This document shows, piece after piece, positions 27,601-35,364 of a DNA stretch of 55,357 nt. This stretch comes from an uncultured Acidobacteriota bacterium. GTDB lineage: Bacteria > Acidobacteriota > Terriglobia > UBA7540. The DNA is taken from positions 1 through 55,357 of the forward strand of contig CALCEB010000005.1 of the NCBI GenBank assembly GCA_937900045.1, read 5' to 3'. The notes under the pieces were generated by a model, which saw nothing but the letters and a program-made list of their open reading frames with translations, did not search any database and was not told where the DNA came from. The position numbers and the translations under genes are program-made. Numbering within the stretch: position 1 is the first letter of the stretch; each line of letters begins with the position of its first letter.

Positions 27601-28266
27601 CGCTGAACCCGAGGTTTCAAGTTGTGGAAAGGACTTCGGGAGCTTGCCGTGTTCCAGCCCCCAAGGGGAAAAGTCGCCGATTTGGTCGAGCGCGCTGGCC
27701 ATCGCAAGTTTATGGATTCCATTCGTGGGGGTTTCGCCTACGAGGAAGATCAAGAGCAGCTTGTGGACGCTGGGATTACGGAAGAGGAGGATACTCGGCT
27801 CCTGCTCATAATTCTTGAGGCTCCGAGGCCCACCAGCTTGGCTGCTGTTTCCGGGCCGCTCTGTCCATCGAAGATCGAAACGGTCCAACACGTAGCCTAC
27901 GGACTCACTGGCCCGTTGCATGGAATCAAGAAAGGAATCGAAAAAGTGAGGCAGTCTTGAATCAATGGGGTCAGGAACCGTAGCGATCATAAAGTTGAGG
28001 GTATATTTCTGACGGGGATCATTCTGAGGCCATTCCGCCATTCCTGGCTGCGCGTCGAGATACTCTTGGACCAATTGACGGGCGCGGGACTGGTCGACCT
28101 CCGCGCTGGGCTGTATGCTTGATCCCTGCTCTCCGGCTGACACAAATGCGTTGCCTTGGTGCAATTCACTCGATGTGGCTGGAGATCGAACTTTAAGTGC
28201 GAAAGGGATGATCGCCACAAGCGCCAGAAACGGAAGGAGCAGAATAGGTGGGTTGCTGTTGCCCAT
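24694..28266 (-). CDS. receptor-like polytopic membrane protein with a large extracytoplasmic domain
   Basis: About 1190 aa. The first ~25 residues form a hydrophobic anchor or signal ('PPILLLPFLALVAIIPFAL'). A ~550-aa extracytoplasmic region follows, with segments reminiscent of periplasmic-binding / ANF-receptor folds ('QRKIAILSEGNTAYGQLV', 'IHAVGILATDVRDT', 'FPNQAAEGVYNATLALLG'). From ~residue 585 onward there are about ten hydrophobic helices, interrupted by a soluble segment around 950-1060. No kinase, cyclase, GGDEF or transporter motif is visible. Start: ATG at 28266 with GGGGA upstream; a TTG at 28320 is less likely. With the 331-aa membrane protein upstream it forms a two-gene module bracketed by inverted palindromes. 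A sensor or transport-like role is only an inference. Confidence 0.72.
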   Translation of the reverse strand: MGNSNPPILLLPFLALVAIIPFALKVRSPATSSELHQGNAFVSAGEQGSSIQPSAEVDQSRARQLVQEYLDAQPGMAEWPQNDPRQKYTLNFMIATVPDPIDSRLPHFFDSFLDSMQRASESVGYVLDRFDLRWTERPGNSSQAGGPRSLKNYEQEPSILLFRNPSVHKLLLIFLVGETPTNGIHKLAMASALDQIGDFSPWGLEHGKLPKSFPQLETSGSASVIKIMGPSFSGSSQSLEFALRTWLNQVSKFSGAPRIRFRIVSGTATAIQPQEFARIGDGDQASFNAVVPPDADAMQELIGYLQTFGQRKIAILSEGNTAYGQLVRNDTAKAFPDVLTLPFPLHISQLRVAAEKELRSKQQLTPGVSTTPSTSLPLPEEDNFTPKETPPFFSPLEVSYAELVLSNLLSTLSREDIHAVGILATDVRDTIFLSHEVRDHCPATMLFTLSSDLLYTHPDATSSTQGMLFVTPYPLFNLNQLWSAPFTGSRSRLQFPNQAAEGVYNATLALLGQEHEMLEYGRPFAFSVPERRPALWVMAVGRNGPLPVKVLDWSDPDGYTIAVKRLAGQPKPRNGKRKPTARGVYTAASVFTVVVISLFLTAFSLLVIRQYLPAGLVRPPPCANWFARALGDPVSPQYWVQSRLYLFTCCMSLLSFYLLVLAAFALPSIAAYKLGIQLEFPGWVWLVTGILGIGLAAQFGAIAFLAQAFWTAPGQKTKFPIEVKVVVLSGSAAGFFLALYLVGSWLRTAWQYPPEGFFLHLRAFSLRSGLSPLVPLFCVAMAAFLWSFCSFKRLRMIDGVQAVESQRPDVHFCSLLDLGTNSFAGTTDLEHKVRELLEGSSVVSAGWYLALLGVGFLAGFYFFFYRFVRSFESGAFYILFASTFFLVYWALAMEFARLWLLWRRFSRLLRRLSWHPMRAAYGRYCGCFRQFFKVDFAMPPPTFTVLGFSVDQAEHLLIAARTLAASAAVQAARKAELEQWVSQGEPEVRVAGQCLSAALKADAQGDWRVSLRKRSDSQCALARLTQTVARLLEPSWRLAGAHSPLVEESPEIKSLFELGEEFLVGRAVLFISYVLPSLRNLGAFVLSGLLLMLFSVIAYPFQPRGQFLLFNWVVILCFVGAALVILLQMERDVVLSLLNNTTPGQVTVTRQFVFRIFMYVLLPVLALLSAQFPSTAGQIASLVGAVRGSN

Positions 28267-28672
28267 AAAGTTGTATCCCCACGAGCCGGTCGGAGATAGA
28301 TTGAATGTACGTAGAATCAATAGCTTGCAGAACCGTTTTCACATGTAAGTTGTCAATTCTACGTTGGAAAATTGCTTCCGCCGATAGGCTTCCTGGCCGG
28401 TCCGCCGCCCCCTGTTCAAGGCCGATCGTGCCATTTCCAGGAAGACCTTTGGCCGGAAATCGCGGCAAGCTCCGCCGACGGCGGATCCACCCACTCAGTT
28501 AACTCCTCATATTAATGGTCTAAAGCCGTAGTGAGGCTGACCACACGATCGTTTCAAAGCTGATTGTTTCATCTGCAACAATTCAGCAGCCACTTGGGAA
28601 ATAATCTTCAGGAGAAAAGATGCTCATCGTCAAGCCCTCGCCCTTCCCGGCTAAAGTCCAAGATGGCTGGTT
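28267..28672. other. 406-bp gap between the two membrane-protein genes
   Basis: No credible gene. A small CCGCC-GAC-GGCGG hairpin occurs near 28471. The two flanking genes read in the same direction, so the downstream one may have its own promoter here. Confidence 0.4.
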
Positions 28673-29668
28673 TTATGTCTCGGCGGGCGTGTCAGCAGGA
28701 TTCTGAGACGATTGACGCATCTGACGCTGGTCGTCATCCTTTCCAGCTATGAGGGAACGCAGTTGGAGTAGGTTCTTGAGTGCGCTGTACCAAAAAGGAG
28801 CCCCCAGACTGAGGAGCATGGCTGAGAGAAGAATACCGGGCAACTTCATCCATCGCCACTGATTTTTCCAGTCCATTCGATCCTGCGGCATGGTAAGAAG
28901 TCCCCCGCTCGCCAGCAGACGATCGTATTTCCGGTAGTATTCTGCTCCGGACTGGCCGGTTACTGAAGGACCCTGCGTGATTTGCAAAGCTTGCTGAACA
29001 AAAGAGTTACGCAGCTGATCGCTGGTGGAAAGGCGGTTGATGAGCCCGACCGCATCGAGCTGCAACACCACGGCAACGAGCAAGGCAGCTCCGAAAGTGA
29101 GAACCCGCGTGCTGGCGGTAAACCGATCCGAAATCCGGTCAATCGTCTGGTCGAACCAGCCATGGATTTTCGCAACGAAATCGCTGGCGCCTTCTTGCAG
29201 GATGGCCAGGTTTTTGCGGGCGTTGCTCGCCATTTCAGGATTTGAAATCTCTAATTGCAGCGCCGCCCGCCGGATATTCTTCAGGGCAACTCCCGGATCA
29301 CTGACCCCATTGGATTTAAGAGTGGCCGTAAGGGCCTCTCTGTCCATGTTTTCAAGCTTCTGAGGTCCATCCCCGGAGGCTAATTCCAAGAGAAGCTGGG
29401 TGAATTCTTCCCTGTGGACCACCGTGCCCAGACGCCCGCCCTTCTGGCATATGAGGGGGTGGGTCAGCACCTTTGTAATAATCTCTTTTGAGATTTCCGG
29501 AGACATCTCCGGGTCAATCTGCCGCAGGAGGCCTGCAAGGCCCTTGAGCAGATTCCGGCCCCGGCTGTTGACCAGAGCCACGGTGAACTGCGTAATAACG
29601 GTCACCGCCATACTGACGATAAGCATGACGAGAGACAAGCCGATCAACAAATCCAAGGTTTTTGGCAT
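28673..29668 (-). CDS. uncharacterised membrane protein with C-terminal GAPFWYS motif
   Basis: A 331-aa protein with three hydrophobic helices (about residues 7-29, 181-201 and 274-296). The pattern 'GWFDQTIDRISDRF' before the second helix and 'LSLGAPFWYSALKNLLQLRS' at the third matches a widespread family of bacterial hypothetical membrane proteins ('WFD..M.R', 'GAPFWFD.L..L'), whose function I do not know. Residues ~30-175 are a soluble helical segment between the first two membrane passes. Codons 40-60 are the source of, or share an origin with, the 63-bp fragment at 7203-7265. The ribosome site is weak. It is the first gene of the 22-kb minus-strand block, upstream of the receptor-like protein. 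Confidence 0.75.
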   Translation of the reverse strand: MPKTLDLLIGLSLVMLIVSMAVTVITQFTVALVNSRGRNLLKGLAGLLRQIDPEMSPEISKEIITKVLTHPLICQKGGRLGTVVHREEFTQLLLELASGDGPQKLENMDREALTATLKSNGVSDPGVALKNIRRAALQLEISNPEMASNARKNLAILQEGASDFVAKIHGWFDQTIDRISDRFTASTRVLTFGAALLVAVVLQLDAVGLINRLSTSDQLRNSFVQQALQITQGPSVTGQSGAEYYRKYDRLLASGGLLTMPQDRMDWKNQWRWMKLPGILLSAMLLSLGAPFWYSALKNLLQLRSLIAGKDDDQRQMRQSSQNPADTPAET

Positions 29669-29737
29669 TTCGCACCGGCCATAGTTTTTTCTACCTATCC
29701 TTCAAGATGGGAATAAAGTCAAGCTGTTTGTGAATAG

Positions 29738-29847
29738 GGTAGTGTCTCAGTTTGCTGTAGCGGCGCTCTATGAGCGCCGGAAACCGTTGAAGATACAAGT
29801 TCGGCGCTCATAGAGCGCCGCTACAGCAAGCAAACTGAGACACCACC
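29738..29847. repeat. long palindromic element, copy 2 (inverted relative to copy 1)
   Basis: Arms 29738-29779 and 29802-29847 share the GTGTCTCAGTTTGC...TGTAGCGGCGCTC sequence of copy 1. The four-base insertion lies in the right arm, so this copy is inverted relative to 24474-24575. Together the two copies bracket the genes at 24694-29668. Confidence 0.85.
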
Positions 29848-30150
29848 GTGGACAGGGTCGGAGGGCCCGAGCGGTTGCACTCGCGGTCATGCCAGGATAT
29901 TGTGCGATTGCCGGTCTCCTTGTGACCGGGTAGAGGCGTCGCGAAGCGGCAGGTGAGGAGCCCGGAATTAACCATGTGCACCTATTCTAGACGGGATTTA
30001 AATGAGCAACATTGGGACTTGAGGTTGTTCGTATTTCTCACCAGTTCTCTACCACTGCAAGGGAAGATCAACGTTTTAACCCCGCCGAAGGAGATGTCCG
30101 GTGTTGGATTCACGCTCGGGGATGGCAGGGAACCACAAGTCAGAAGGCCC

Positions 30151-30179
30151 TTGACAATAATATACTTATGGAGTAATAT
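30151..30179 (+). promoter_or_regulatory. strong sigma-70-type promoter
   Basis: TTGACA at 30151-30156, a 17-bp spacer, and TAATAT at 30174-30179. The start of transcription would be near 30186, giving a leader of about 27 nt to the ATG at 30213, which has AAAGGG just ahead of it. It sits in an AT-rich island unlike the surrounding DNA. Confidence 0.6.
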
Positions 30180-30212
30180 ATCTGTAGTATGCATTCCCTG
30201 AAAGGGTTTTTC

Positions 30213-30362
30213 ATGACCGGCCAATCCGCGTTGAAAAAGATGACCAAAATACCACACCAGGAACAAAGCCATTGTGAACATGCGAATGAGCCAGTAAAAA
30301 TGCGGGTACTAGAAAAAAGGGGCGAAAAAACAATCCTTTTTTGCCTGTTGAAAAGTCTGTAA
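30213..30362 (+). CDS. candidate 49-aa small protein
   Basis: ATG at 30213 follows AAAGGG at a good distance and a near-consensus promoter. The 49-codon product is Lys/His/Glu-rich ('ALKKMTKIPHQEQSHCEHAN') and ends in a short hydrophobic tail ('TILFCLLKSL'). No family is recognised. The complementary strand is also open in part of this region, so coding is not proven. Within and after it, GGAACAAAGCCATT (30260-30273) recurs with one change at 30390-30403 and inverted at 30541-30554, so the region may equally encode a structured RNA or be a repeat island. Confidence 0.35.
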   Translation: MTGQSALKKMTKIPHQEQSHCEHANEPVKMRVLEKRGEKTILFCLLKSL

Positions 30363-30966
30363 TCCATTGAAAACATGGATAAATTGAACGGAACAAAGCG
30401 ATTCAAAGCCACTATCAAAGCCATTGAAAATGCTGCTAACACATAGATATTGCTAGAGTTACATCGATTTCATCAACAAATCCAAGCAAGCAGCCTATAA
30501 TCAATAAGTTACAAGATCTGCGCGGAAAATCAGCGTAAAAAATGGCTTTGTTCCCGCTTTCGGGCATTTCCACTGGACCTGAGCCTGGAGGACCGGCAGC
30601 AAACAGCCCCGGGCCGAAGCCCGGAGATGGGGCAACTCGCCCCGCAATTCCGGCAACCTCGACCCTACCTTCTGGCGTCTCACCCTGCGCAGGCGGGGTC
30701 CAGACTTCTGCTTCCCGCAGGCGCGTGAACCGTCCAGCGGTGGGTGAGGACTCGGATTCGGCGGCGCGTAGTTATTTTCGAACGGCCTTAATTGGACAGT
30801 ATTGGTCTTAACCTGGATTGTTTGTGATTTTGCCGTTAAGATCGTCAATGGCAGGGTTTGATCCGTGCCGAAGGTGGGACACCAAGACATATTCCTGCTT
30901 CAGGTCCAAAACAGGCGATGGGCCCACGCACTTAACCACTCACAGCAGCACTGATTCGAGACGAGA
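30363..30966. other. gene-poor stretch with hairpin repeats
   Basis: The stretch is AT-rich to about 30540, then GC-rich. Two stable hairpins lie side by side: CCGGGC-CGAA-GCCCGG (30609-30624) and GGGGC-AACTC-GCCCC (30629-30643). Open frames on both strands show no family. No gene is supported between 30363 and the end of the ASH/FN3 gene at 30967. Confidence 0.45.
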
Positions 30967-32013
30967 TCAAGGTAGGGGCACAACGGCTTCGGCCTGGTCC
31001 GAATAGGCGCTTTGAACACCACCCGAATCGACCGCGGTGGTTACATAGTAATAGGTCGTGCCCGCTTGCACGGCGCTATCCGTGTAGGTTGTAGTTGGGT
31101 CCAAGGATGAATTCATCTGGTTATACGGCCCACCGGGTACCATACTGCGATAAACGTCATATCCAACGATACCCTGCGATGTACTGGGGCTCCAGGATAA
31201 GGCCACAGAGTGAGAATCTACGCCAATCCCGGAAAGCGACGCGTTGGCAGGGGAGTTTGAGGCATTGCTGATGACGGAGATACTGCCTGTAAAGGACCCT
31301 GTCGAAGTCGGATCGAAGGTCACATCGAAAGAGGTATTCTTCCCCGTCAGAAGGGTCAGCGGGAGAGAAAGCCCGCTCATACTGAACCCTGCCCCGGTCA
31401 TAATGGATTGAGTGATTGTGATACTGCCGGAGCCCGTATTCGTTAAGATCACAGGAAGAGTGCTGCTGTTGCCGGCAACGACGTTTCCAAAGCTAGTGCT
31501 GACCGGGCTCACCGAAACCAAGAACGTGGCCCCGGTGCCCGCCAACGACACGGTAGTGGGTGAGTTGTTGGCACTGCTCGTCAGGGAAAGGCTCCCCACC
31601 ACTCTGCCCGCTGCTTGAGGCGCAAATATTGCATAGAAAGCGGCTCGCCCACCCGGCTTCAAAGTTAGCGGCAAAGACAGGCCATTGATGCTGAAGGCAT
31701 TACCAGTCACGAAAGATTGGGAGACGATAACATTGGTTGTTCCAGTATTCTTGAGAATGATCTTTTTAGTGCTCTGATTCCCCACGCCAACAATGCCAAA
31801 CGTAATGCGGGTTGGATTTGAAATCAGTTGAGCATAAGCTTCGTTGCTTGCGGGGACAAAGAAGCCCGCCGCAAGAATGAAGATGGAAATTAAGGTACTG
31901 GCGCAGAGGTTGCTGGGGCCTCTAAGAGGCCGACCTGAAACAGGGAATTTGATCTCATTTTTTGTCCTGATCGGGCCCGTTGGAGTCGCAAGGGCCGTCG
32001 AAAAGTCGTTCAT
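30967..32013 (-). CDS. secreted protein with two ASH/HYDIN-type domains and a fibronectin-III domain
   Basis: A 348-aa protein from the ATG at 32013 (GGAG upstream). A signal segment 'LISIFILAAGFFVPASNEAYA' (~residues 42-62) follows a basic N-region. Two ~100-aa repeats of the ASPM-SPD2-Hydin type are recognisable by 'FGIVGVGNQSTKKIILKNTG' / 'FGNVVAGNSSTLPVILTNTG', 'SGLSLPLTL' and 'SLAGTG' / 'SLSGIGV'. A C-terminal FN3 domain follows (~residues 255-348: 'VALSWSPSTSQGIVGYDVYR', 'YYYVTTAVDSGG'). Such proteins are abundant in Acidobacteria; their role is thought to be adhesive or structural. It is a close paralogue of the next gene, with identical domain order. Confidence 0.85.
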   Translation of the reverse strand: MNDFSTALATPTGPIRTKNEIKFPVSGRPLRGPSNLCASTLISIFILAAGFFVPASNEAYAQLISNPTRITFGIVGVGNQSTKKIILKNTGTTNVIVSQSFVTGNAFSINGLSLPLTLKPGGRAAFYAIFAPQAAGRVVGSLSLTSSANNSPTTVSLAGTGATFLVSVSPVSTSFGNVVAGNSSTLPVILTNTGSGSITITQSIMTGAGFSMSGLSLPLTLLTGKNTSFDVTFDPTSTGSFTGSISVISNASNSPANASLSGIGVDSHSVALSWSPSTSQGIVGYDVYRSMVPGGPYNQMNSSLDPTTTYTDSAVQAGTTYYYVTTAVDSGGVQSAYSDQAEAVVPLP

Positions 32014-32403
32014 GTTTATGATCTCCATCAATAACTGCGTTGCAAGCAGGATTTATGAGACGAGCCCAATCCCTCAGCCCCTCGTCAATTGAGTTGCGGA
32101 ATACCCCCAATTAGCAGGCCGGAGAAATGGATTCGCCGACCCACACCGGGACTATCGGTAATCAGTTAATAAACTTGAGGTAATTTGAGACGAGGCGTGG
32201 CTTAGGCATCTGGCTTTCGACCGGGCAAGGTAACGGACTCCAGAACTGCTCGTGGGTGTTCAAGTTTTTAAAAAGGCTTCATCCTAAGTTGCAGACGAAG
32301 GCTTGCGGTAGCGCTGCCCGGAATTTTCGCGCGAGGTTGGGGCAGCATAATCCGCAGGTCGCAGACCGGGATGCAAGGCTATGCGACCCCAATTTATGGA
32401 CTG
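32014..32403. other. 390-bp intergenic region between the ASH/FN3 paralogues
   Basis: No gene or RNA recognised. Presumably it holds the promoter of the downstream (minus-strand) paralogue. Confidence 0.4.
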
Positions 32404-33606
32404 TTACGAGGGTGGCAACGTCGCTTCGGCTTCATTGGAGTATACACTCTCGACGCCCTGAGAGTTCACAGCGGTCGTCACGTAGTAATACGTGTCACCA
32501 GGATAGACATTATTGTCTTGATAGGATGTTGTGGGTACCAATGCCGTGTTGATCTTCGTAAAGCGCCCATTGATTTGCACGCCACGGTACACGTTATAAC
32601 CGGCGATGTTCTGAGAGATGCTCGCGGTCCATGATAGCGACACGTAGGGATCATTCACTCCCGTGCCGGAGAGTGGCTCGTTCGCTGGGGAGTTTGTTGC
32701 AGTACTGATGATTGAGACATTTCCTTTGAAAACGCCGGTGGCGGTGGGAGCGAATGTAACATTGAAAGAACTGTTCTTTCCCGAAGGAATGGTAAGGGGA
32801 AGCAAAAGGCCGCTAATACTGAAGGTTGCTCCCGTGAGAATGGATTGCGTGACCGTGACGCTGCCGGTGCCGGTGTTAATCATTTCCACCGGCAGCGTGC
32901 TCCGGGTGTTGATCACGACATTACCGAAATTAGTGCTGGTTGGGTTTAACGAAAGCAGGAGCGTAAATCCTGTCGTGCCTGTGCCGGTGAGCGGCACGAT
33001 TAGCGGCGAACCCTGACCGTTGCTAACGATCGAAATGAATCCCTTTGCATATCCTGTTACCTCGGGTGCAAAGGTGGCGTTGAAAGTCTTATGGCTTCCA
33101 GGGTTCAAGGTCAACGGTAACGGCAGTCCGTTCATGCCGAAGCCGCTCCCTGTGACCGAGGCCTGACTGATCTTGAGGCTCGTGTTGCCAACGTTTGTGA
33201 TTGTAATTGGTTGAGAGCTTTTGGTACCGACCTGCACATTCCCAAAATCTACGCTGGGAGGGCTCACTTGGATCTTGGGCCCCATTACTTGAGAGTCTGA
33301 GTTGATTTTTGCCGGTTTGGAATGCGAACCTTCGGATTCGGGGAGGCTGGTTGCAGGTGGCGAGGAATTAGGGGGTTGAGCGGCAGCAACAGGCGGTGGC
33401 CCGGAACGAGCCCAAACTACCAGCGTAGGAAGCACAAATCCAAGGGCCAGCAGCACCAGATATAGGTTGCACCAACGACGCGGGAGGCAAGTGGCCCTCA
33501 AGACACGGCATGACCTGATGATACCTTCCCAACTAACCAATCTGCCCGTCGTCTGACGACTCCGACCGCAATCACCGGGGTGAAGGGTGAGTATTTCGAC
33601 TTTCAA
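32404..33606 (-). CDS. secreted ASH/HYDIN-FN3 protein, paralogue
   Basis: About 400 aa with the same architecture as the neighbour: two ASH repeats ('VDFGNVQVGTKSSQPITITN', 'TNFGNVVINTRSTLPVEMIN') and a C-terminal FN3 domain ('NIAGYNVYRGVQINGRF', 'YYYVTTAVNSQGVESVYSNE'). The membrane/signal helix 'LYLVLLALGFVLPTLVVWA' sits ~60 residues in, followed by a Pro/Ser-rich linker of ~50 aa that the paralogue lacks; it may serve as an uncleaved anchor. Start: TTG at 33606, five bases after GGAGG, is better supported than the upstream TTG at 33651. The pair is an obvious tandem duplication. Confidence 0.82.
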   Translation of the reverse strand: MKVEILTLHPGDCGRSRQTTGRLVSWEGIIRSCRVLRATCLPRRWCNLYLVLLALGFVLPTLVVWARSGPPPVAAAQPPNSSPPATSLPESEGSHSKPAKINSDSQVMGPKIQVSPPSVDFGNVQVGTKSSQPITITNVGNTSLKISQASVTGSGFGMNGLPLPLTLNPGSHKTFNATFAPEVTGYAKGFISIVSNGQGSPLIVPLTGTGTTGFTLLLSLNPTSTNFGNVVINTRSTLPVEMINTGTGSVTVTQSILTGATFSISGLLLPLTIPSGKNSSFNVTFAPTATGVFKGNVSIISTATNSPANEPLSGTGVNDPYVSLSWTASISQNIAGYNVYRGVQINGRFTKINTALVPTTSYQDNNVYPGDTYYYVTTAVNSQGVESVYSNEAEATLPPS

Positions 33607-34454
33607 TAGAACCTCCGATGTTCTATTTTTCCCACCCCTCCAGTGGACCAACTTAGACTTGCTGACACCTCCCTTAATTCAAGACGGATGTAGTCAAAAA
33701 TATCCCGCCAGCCGCAATAGGCGGCCCAACAGTTGACATACTCTTACTGTTGGCTGCGAAGTGGTCGGGTAGCCGGTACTTTGAGTTGCCTCGGGAATAC
33801 TCAGGAACCTTCGATAAGAGCGTCTTCCCAAAGGGCGCAAAGGCGCCTTCGAAAGAGACTCCATCCCGGTAGGCCGTTCACGAACTCACGAAAATAAGTG
33901 CGAGAGCGGCGTTCGTCAGAAATTCAGATTCTGGATAATACGGCAGATTGACTTCTGACAGGTATTTGAGCAATTGAATTTTAGGTTGTTCACCTAGCAC
34001 GCTGGGTTCCACCCGTCTAGGCGTTCTAATCCAAGGACTATATTTTACTTGGTTGGAATTGCATGATGCTGAATCAGGTAATTTTTGCCGGGCGGTTGGC
34101 AAAAATTACGCATAGGTTATATTCAATCCGGGAAATCAAGAAAGTATGGCGCCTATAAGAGCATAATCTGCCAGAGCAGCTTCTTCCTGTGCCACCTCCT
34201 CCTCTTTTATTGTCCAGCTCTCCAAACCGGCAAATTCTCGGGAAGTGAATATGCCGACTCGTCGCTTGTGAGTGCCCTCACAACCAAGCAAAAACTTTCA
34301 GGACGAAAGTAAAATTTACTAAGCCTGGCTGCCCGTATCCCTGGGAGGTTTACAAGTGCTTAGAAATGAGGCGCCGGGAGGGACATCGATTTTGGCATGT
34401 CTCCTGCTTGGTATTGATCGGAGGGACGAGGACAACGCTGACGAAGGAAATCTG
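33607..34454. other. 850-bp gene-free stretch
   Basis: No credible gene. A perfect GGCGC-AAAG-GCGCC hairpin near 33835 stands out. The region carries GGTAGCCGG- and GCGCAAAGG-like words found in GEMM (cyclic-dinucleotide) riboswitches, but in the wrong order, so no riboswitch is called. Confidence 0.35.
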
Positions 34455-34514
34455 ATGCAATCACCCGCAGTACAGAACCTCACGACTCTGGCCGGCGTTC
34501 AGTGTTTGTCTTGA
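34455..34514 (+). CDS. 19-codon upstream ORF overlapping the STAS gene
   Basis: GAAGGAA precedes an ATG at 34455 that opens 19 codons (starting MQSPAVQNLTTLAG). It ends at TGA 34512-34514, overlapping a TTG in the STAS frame (34511). The STAS frame itself has no ribosome site. Either this is a leader peptide coupled to STAS translation, or it is the true N-terminus of STAS separated by a frameshift. Confidence 0.35.
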   Translation: MQSPAVQNLTTLAGVQCLS

Positions 34515-34852
34515 ATCCTGGTATCATCTACCGCAAGGAGGGAGATGTGGCGATCATAGACATTATGGGCCCTTCTGTTGGAGCCTTTCCTGTCCGCGCC
34601 CTGCTTGACCGGATTCGGCAGTTGACCCACGAAGGAATGATTAAATTTGCGATCAACCTGGGTGAAGTGAAGTATATTGACAGCTACGGCCTCGGCGGTC
34701 TCGCGGCAACATATAACTGGATCGAAAAAGTAGGGGGTAAGATCAAGTTCTTTGCTGTTCACGAGCATCTGTTCCAAATCCTCCAAAGGTTGCACCTCGA
34801 CCAAGTCCTCGACATCTACGAAAATGAGGCATCCGCCTTGGCTAGTTTTTGA
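34502..34852 (+). CDS. STAS-domain protein (anti-sigma-factor-antagonist type)
   Basis: About 113-116 aa, a single STAS domain of the SpoIIAA/RsbV type. The fold signature runs 'GDVAIIDIMGPSVG', 'IKFAINLGEVKYIDSYGLGG', 'GGKIKFFAVHEHLFQILQRL'. In the family, the loop D-S-S/T-G-L-G carries the phosphorylated Ser/Thr; here it reads D-S-Y-G-L-G, so the usual phospho-acceptor is Tyr. These proteins bind anti-sigma kinases or act as modules of stressosome-like switches. No kinase or sigma gene is nearby. The start is ambiguous (GTG 34502 or TTG 34511), neither with a ribosome site; see the overlapping upstream ORF. Confidence 0.85.
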   Translation: MFVLNPGIIYRKEGDVAIIDIMGPSVGAFPVRALLDRIRQLTHEGMIKFAINLGEVKYIDSYGLGGLAATYNWIEKVGGKIKFFAVHEHLFQILQRLHLDQVLDIYENEASALASF

Positions 34853-35055
34853 TTCGGTATGGTCAAAGTTGGACCAAGCCACACCGGTAGCGGATAGCCG
34901 GGCTGAAACGAAGTTCCGCAATCCGGGTGAGGGATTCGCCTCACGACCAACCCGGCCATATGCCGGCGCTAAACAGGAGAACTGAGAGTAAGCGGGGCAG
35001 TTGCTGGGATGTAGCTAACCATGCTGCCAGTTTTGGATGCTCTCGAAAAAGCCCG

Positions 35056-35364
35056 CTATGCAAATTCAACGCTGAACTTAAAGGCATAAGCCTGCCGGCA
35101 CGGCTTGTGCTCAGCGACCTCTGCGGGAATGTCAACCACCAGCACATCACCCTGCTGGCGCCACGGCAAGGGCTTTTGCACGCCCAGCATGAACACTTGC
35201 GAACCACGAACCGGCTGCACGGAACGGACCGCAAGCTGCTTGCCAGGCCATTTCAGACTGATGGCGTAGACCGTGCGGCCATCCTTGCTGGAAGTGAACC
35301 AGATGTCTTTTCTCTCTTGGTAGACTTTCCTGGGCCGCGTGTTGTAGATAGCCTCGCCGTTAAC
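35056..35364 (-). pseudogene. alpha-L-fucosidase (GH29) remnant, 3' part
   Basis: The C-terminal ~100 residues of a GH29 alpha-L-fucosidase, from 'VNGEAIYNTRPRKVY' through 'RTVYAISLKWPGKQL' to 'GDVLVVDIPAE' and the stop at 35056. This is the beta-sandwich domain after the catalytic barrel. It is cut at its 5' end by the IS200-like element; the open frame that continues to 35460 is element sequence. The catalytic barrel is absent, so it cannot be functional. Confidence 0.8.

Noticed and set aside
30501..30890. 129-codon minus-strand frame in the gene-poor region
   Set aside because: It is built largely from the hairpin repeats at 30609-30643 and has no family or ribosome site.
33760..33870. 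Possible GEMM-type cyclic-dinucleotide riboswitch
   Set aside because: Words like GGTAGCCGG and GCGCAAAGG occur, but in the wrong order and without the conserved stems; no downstream gene in a fitting position.
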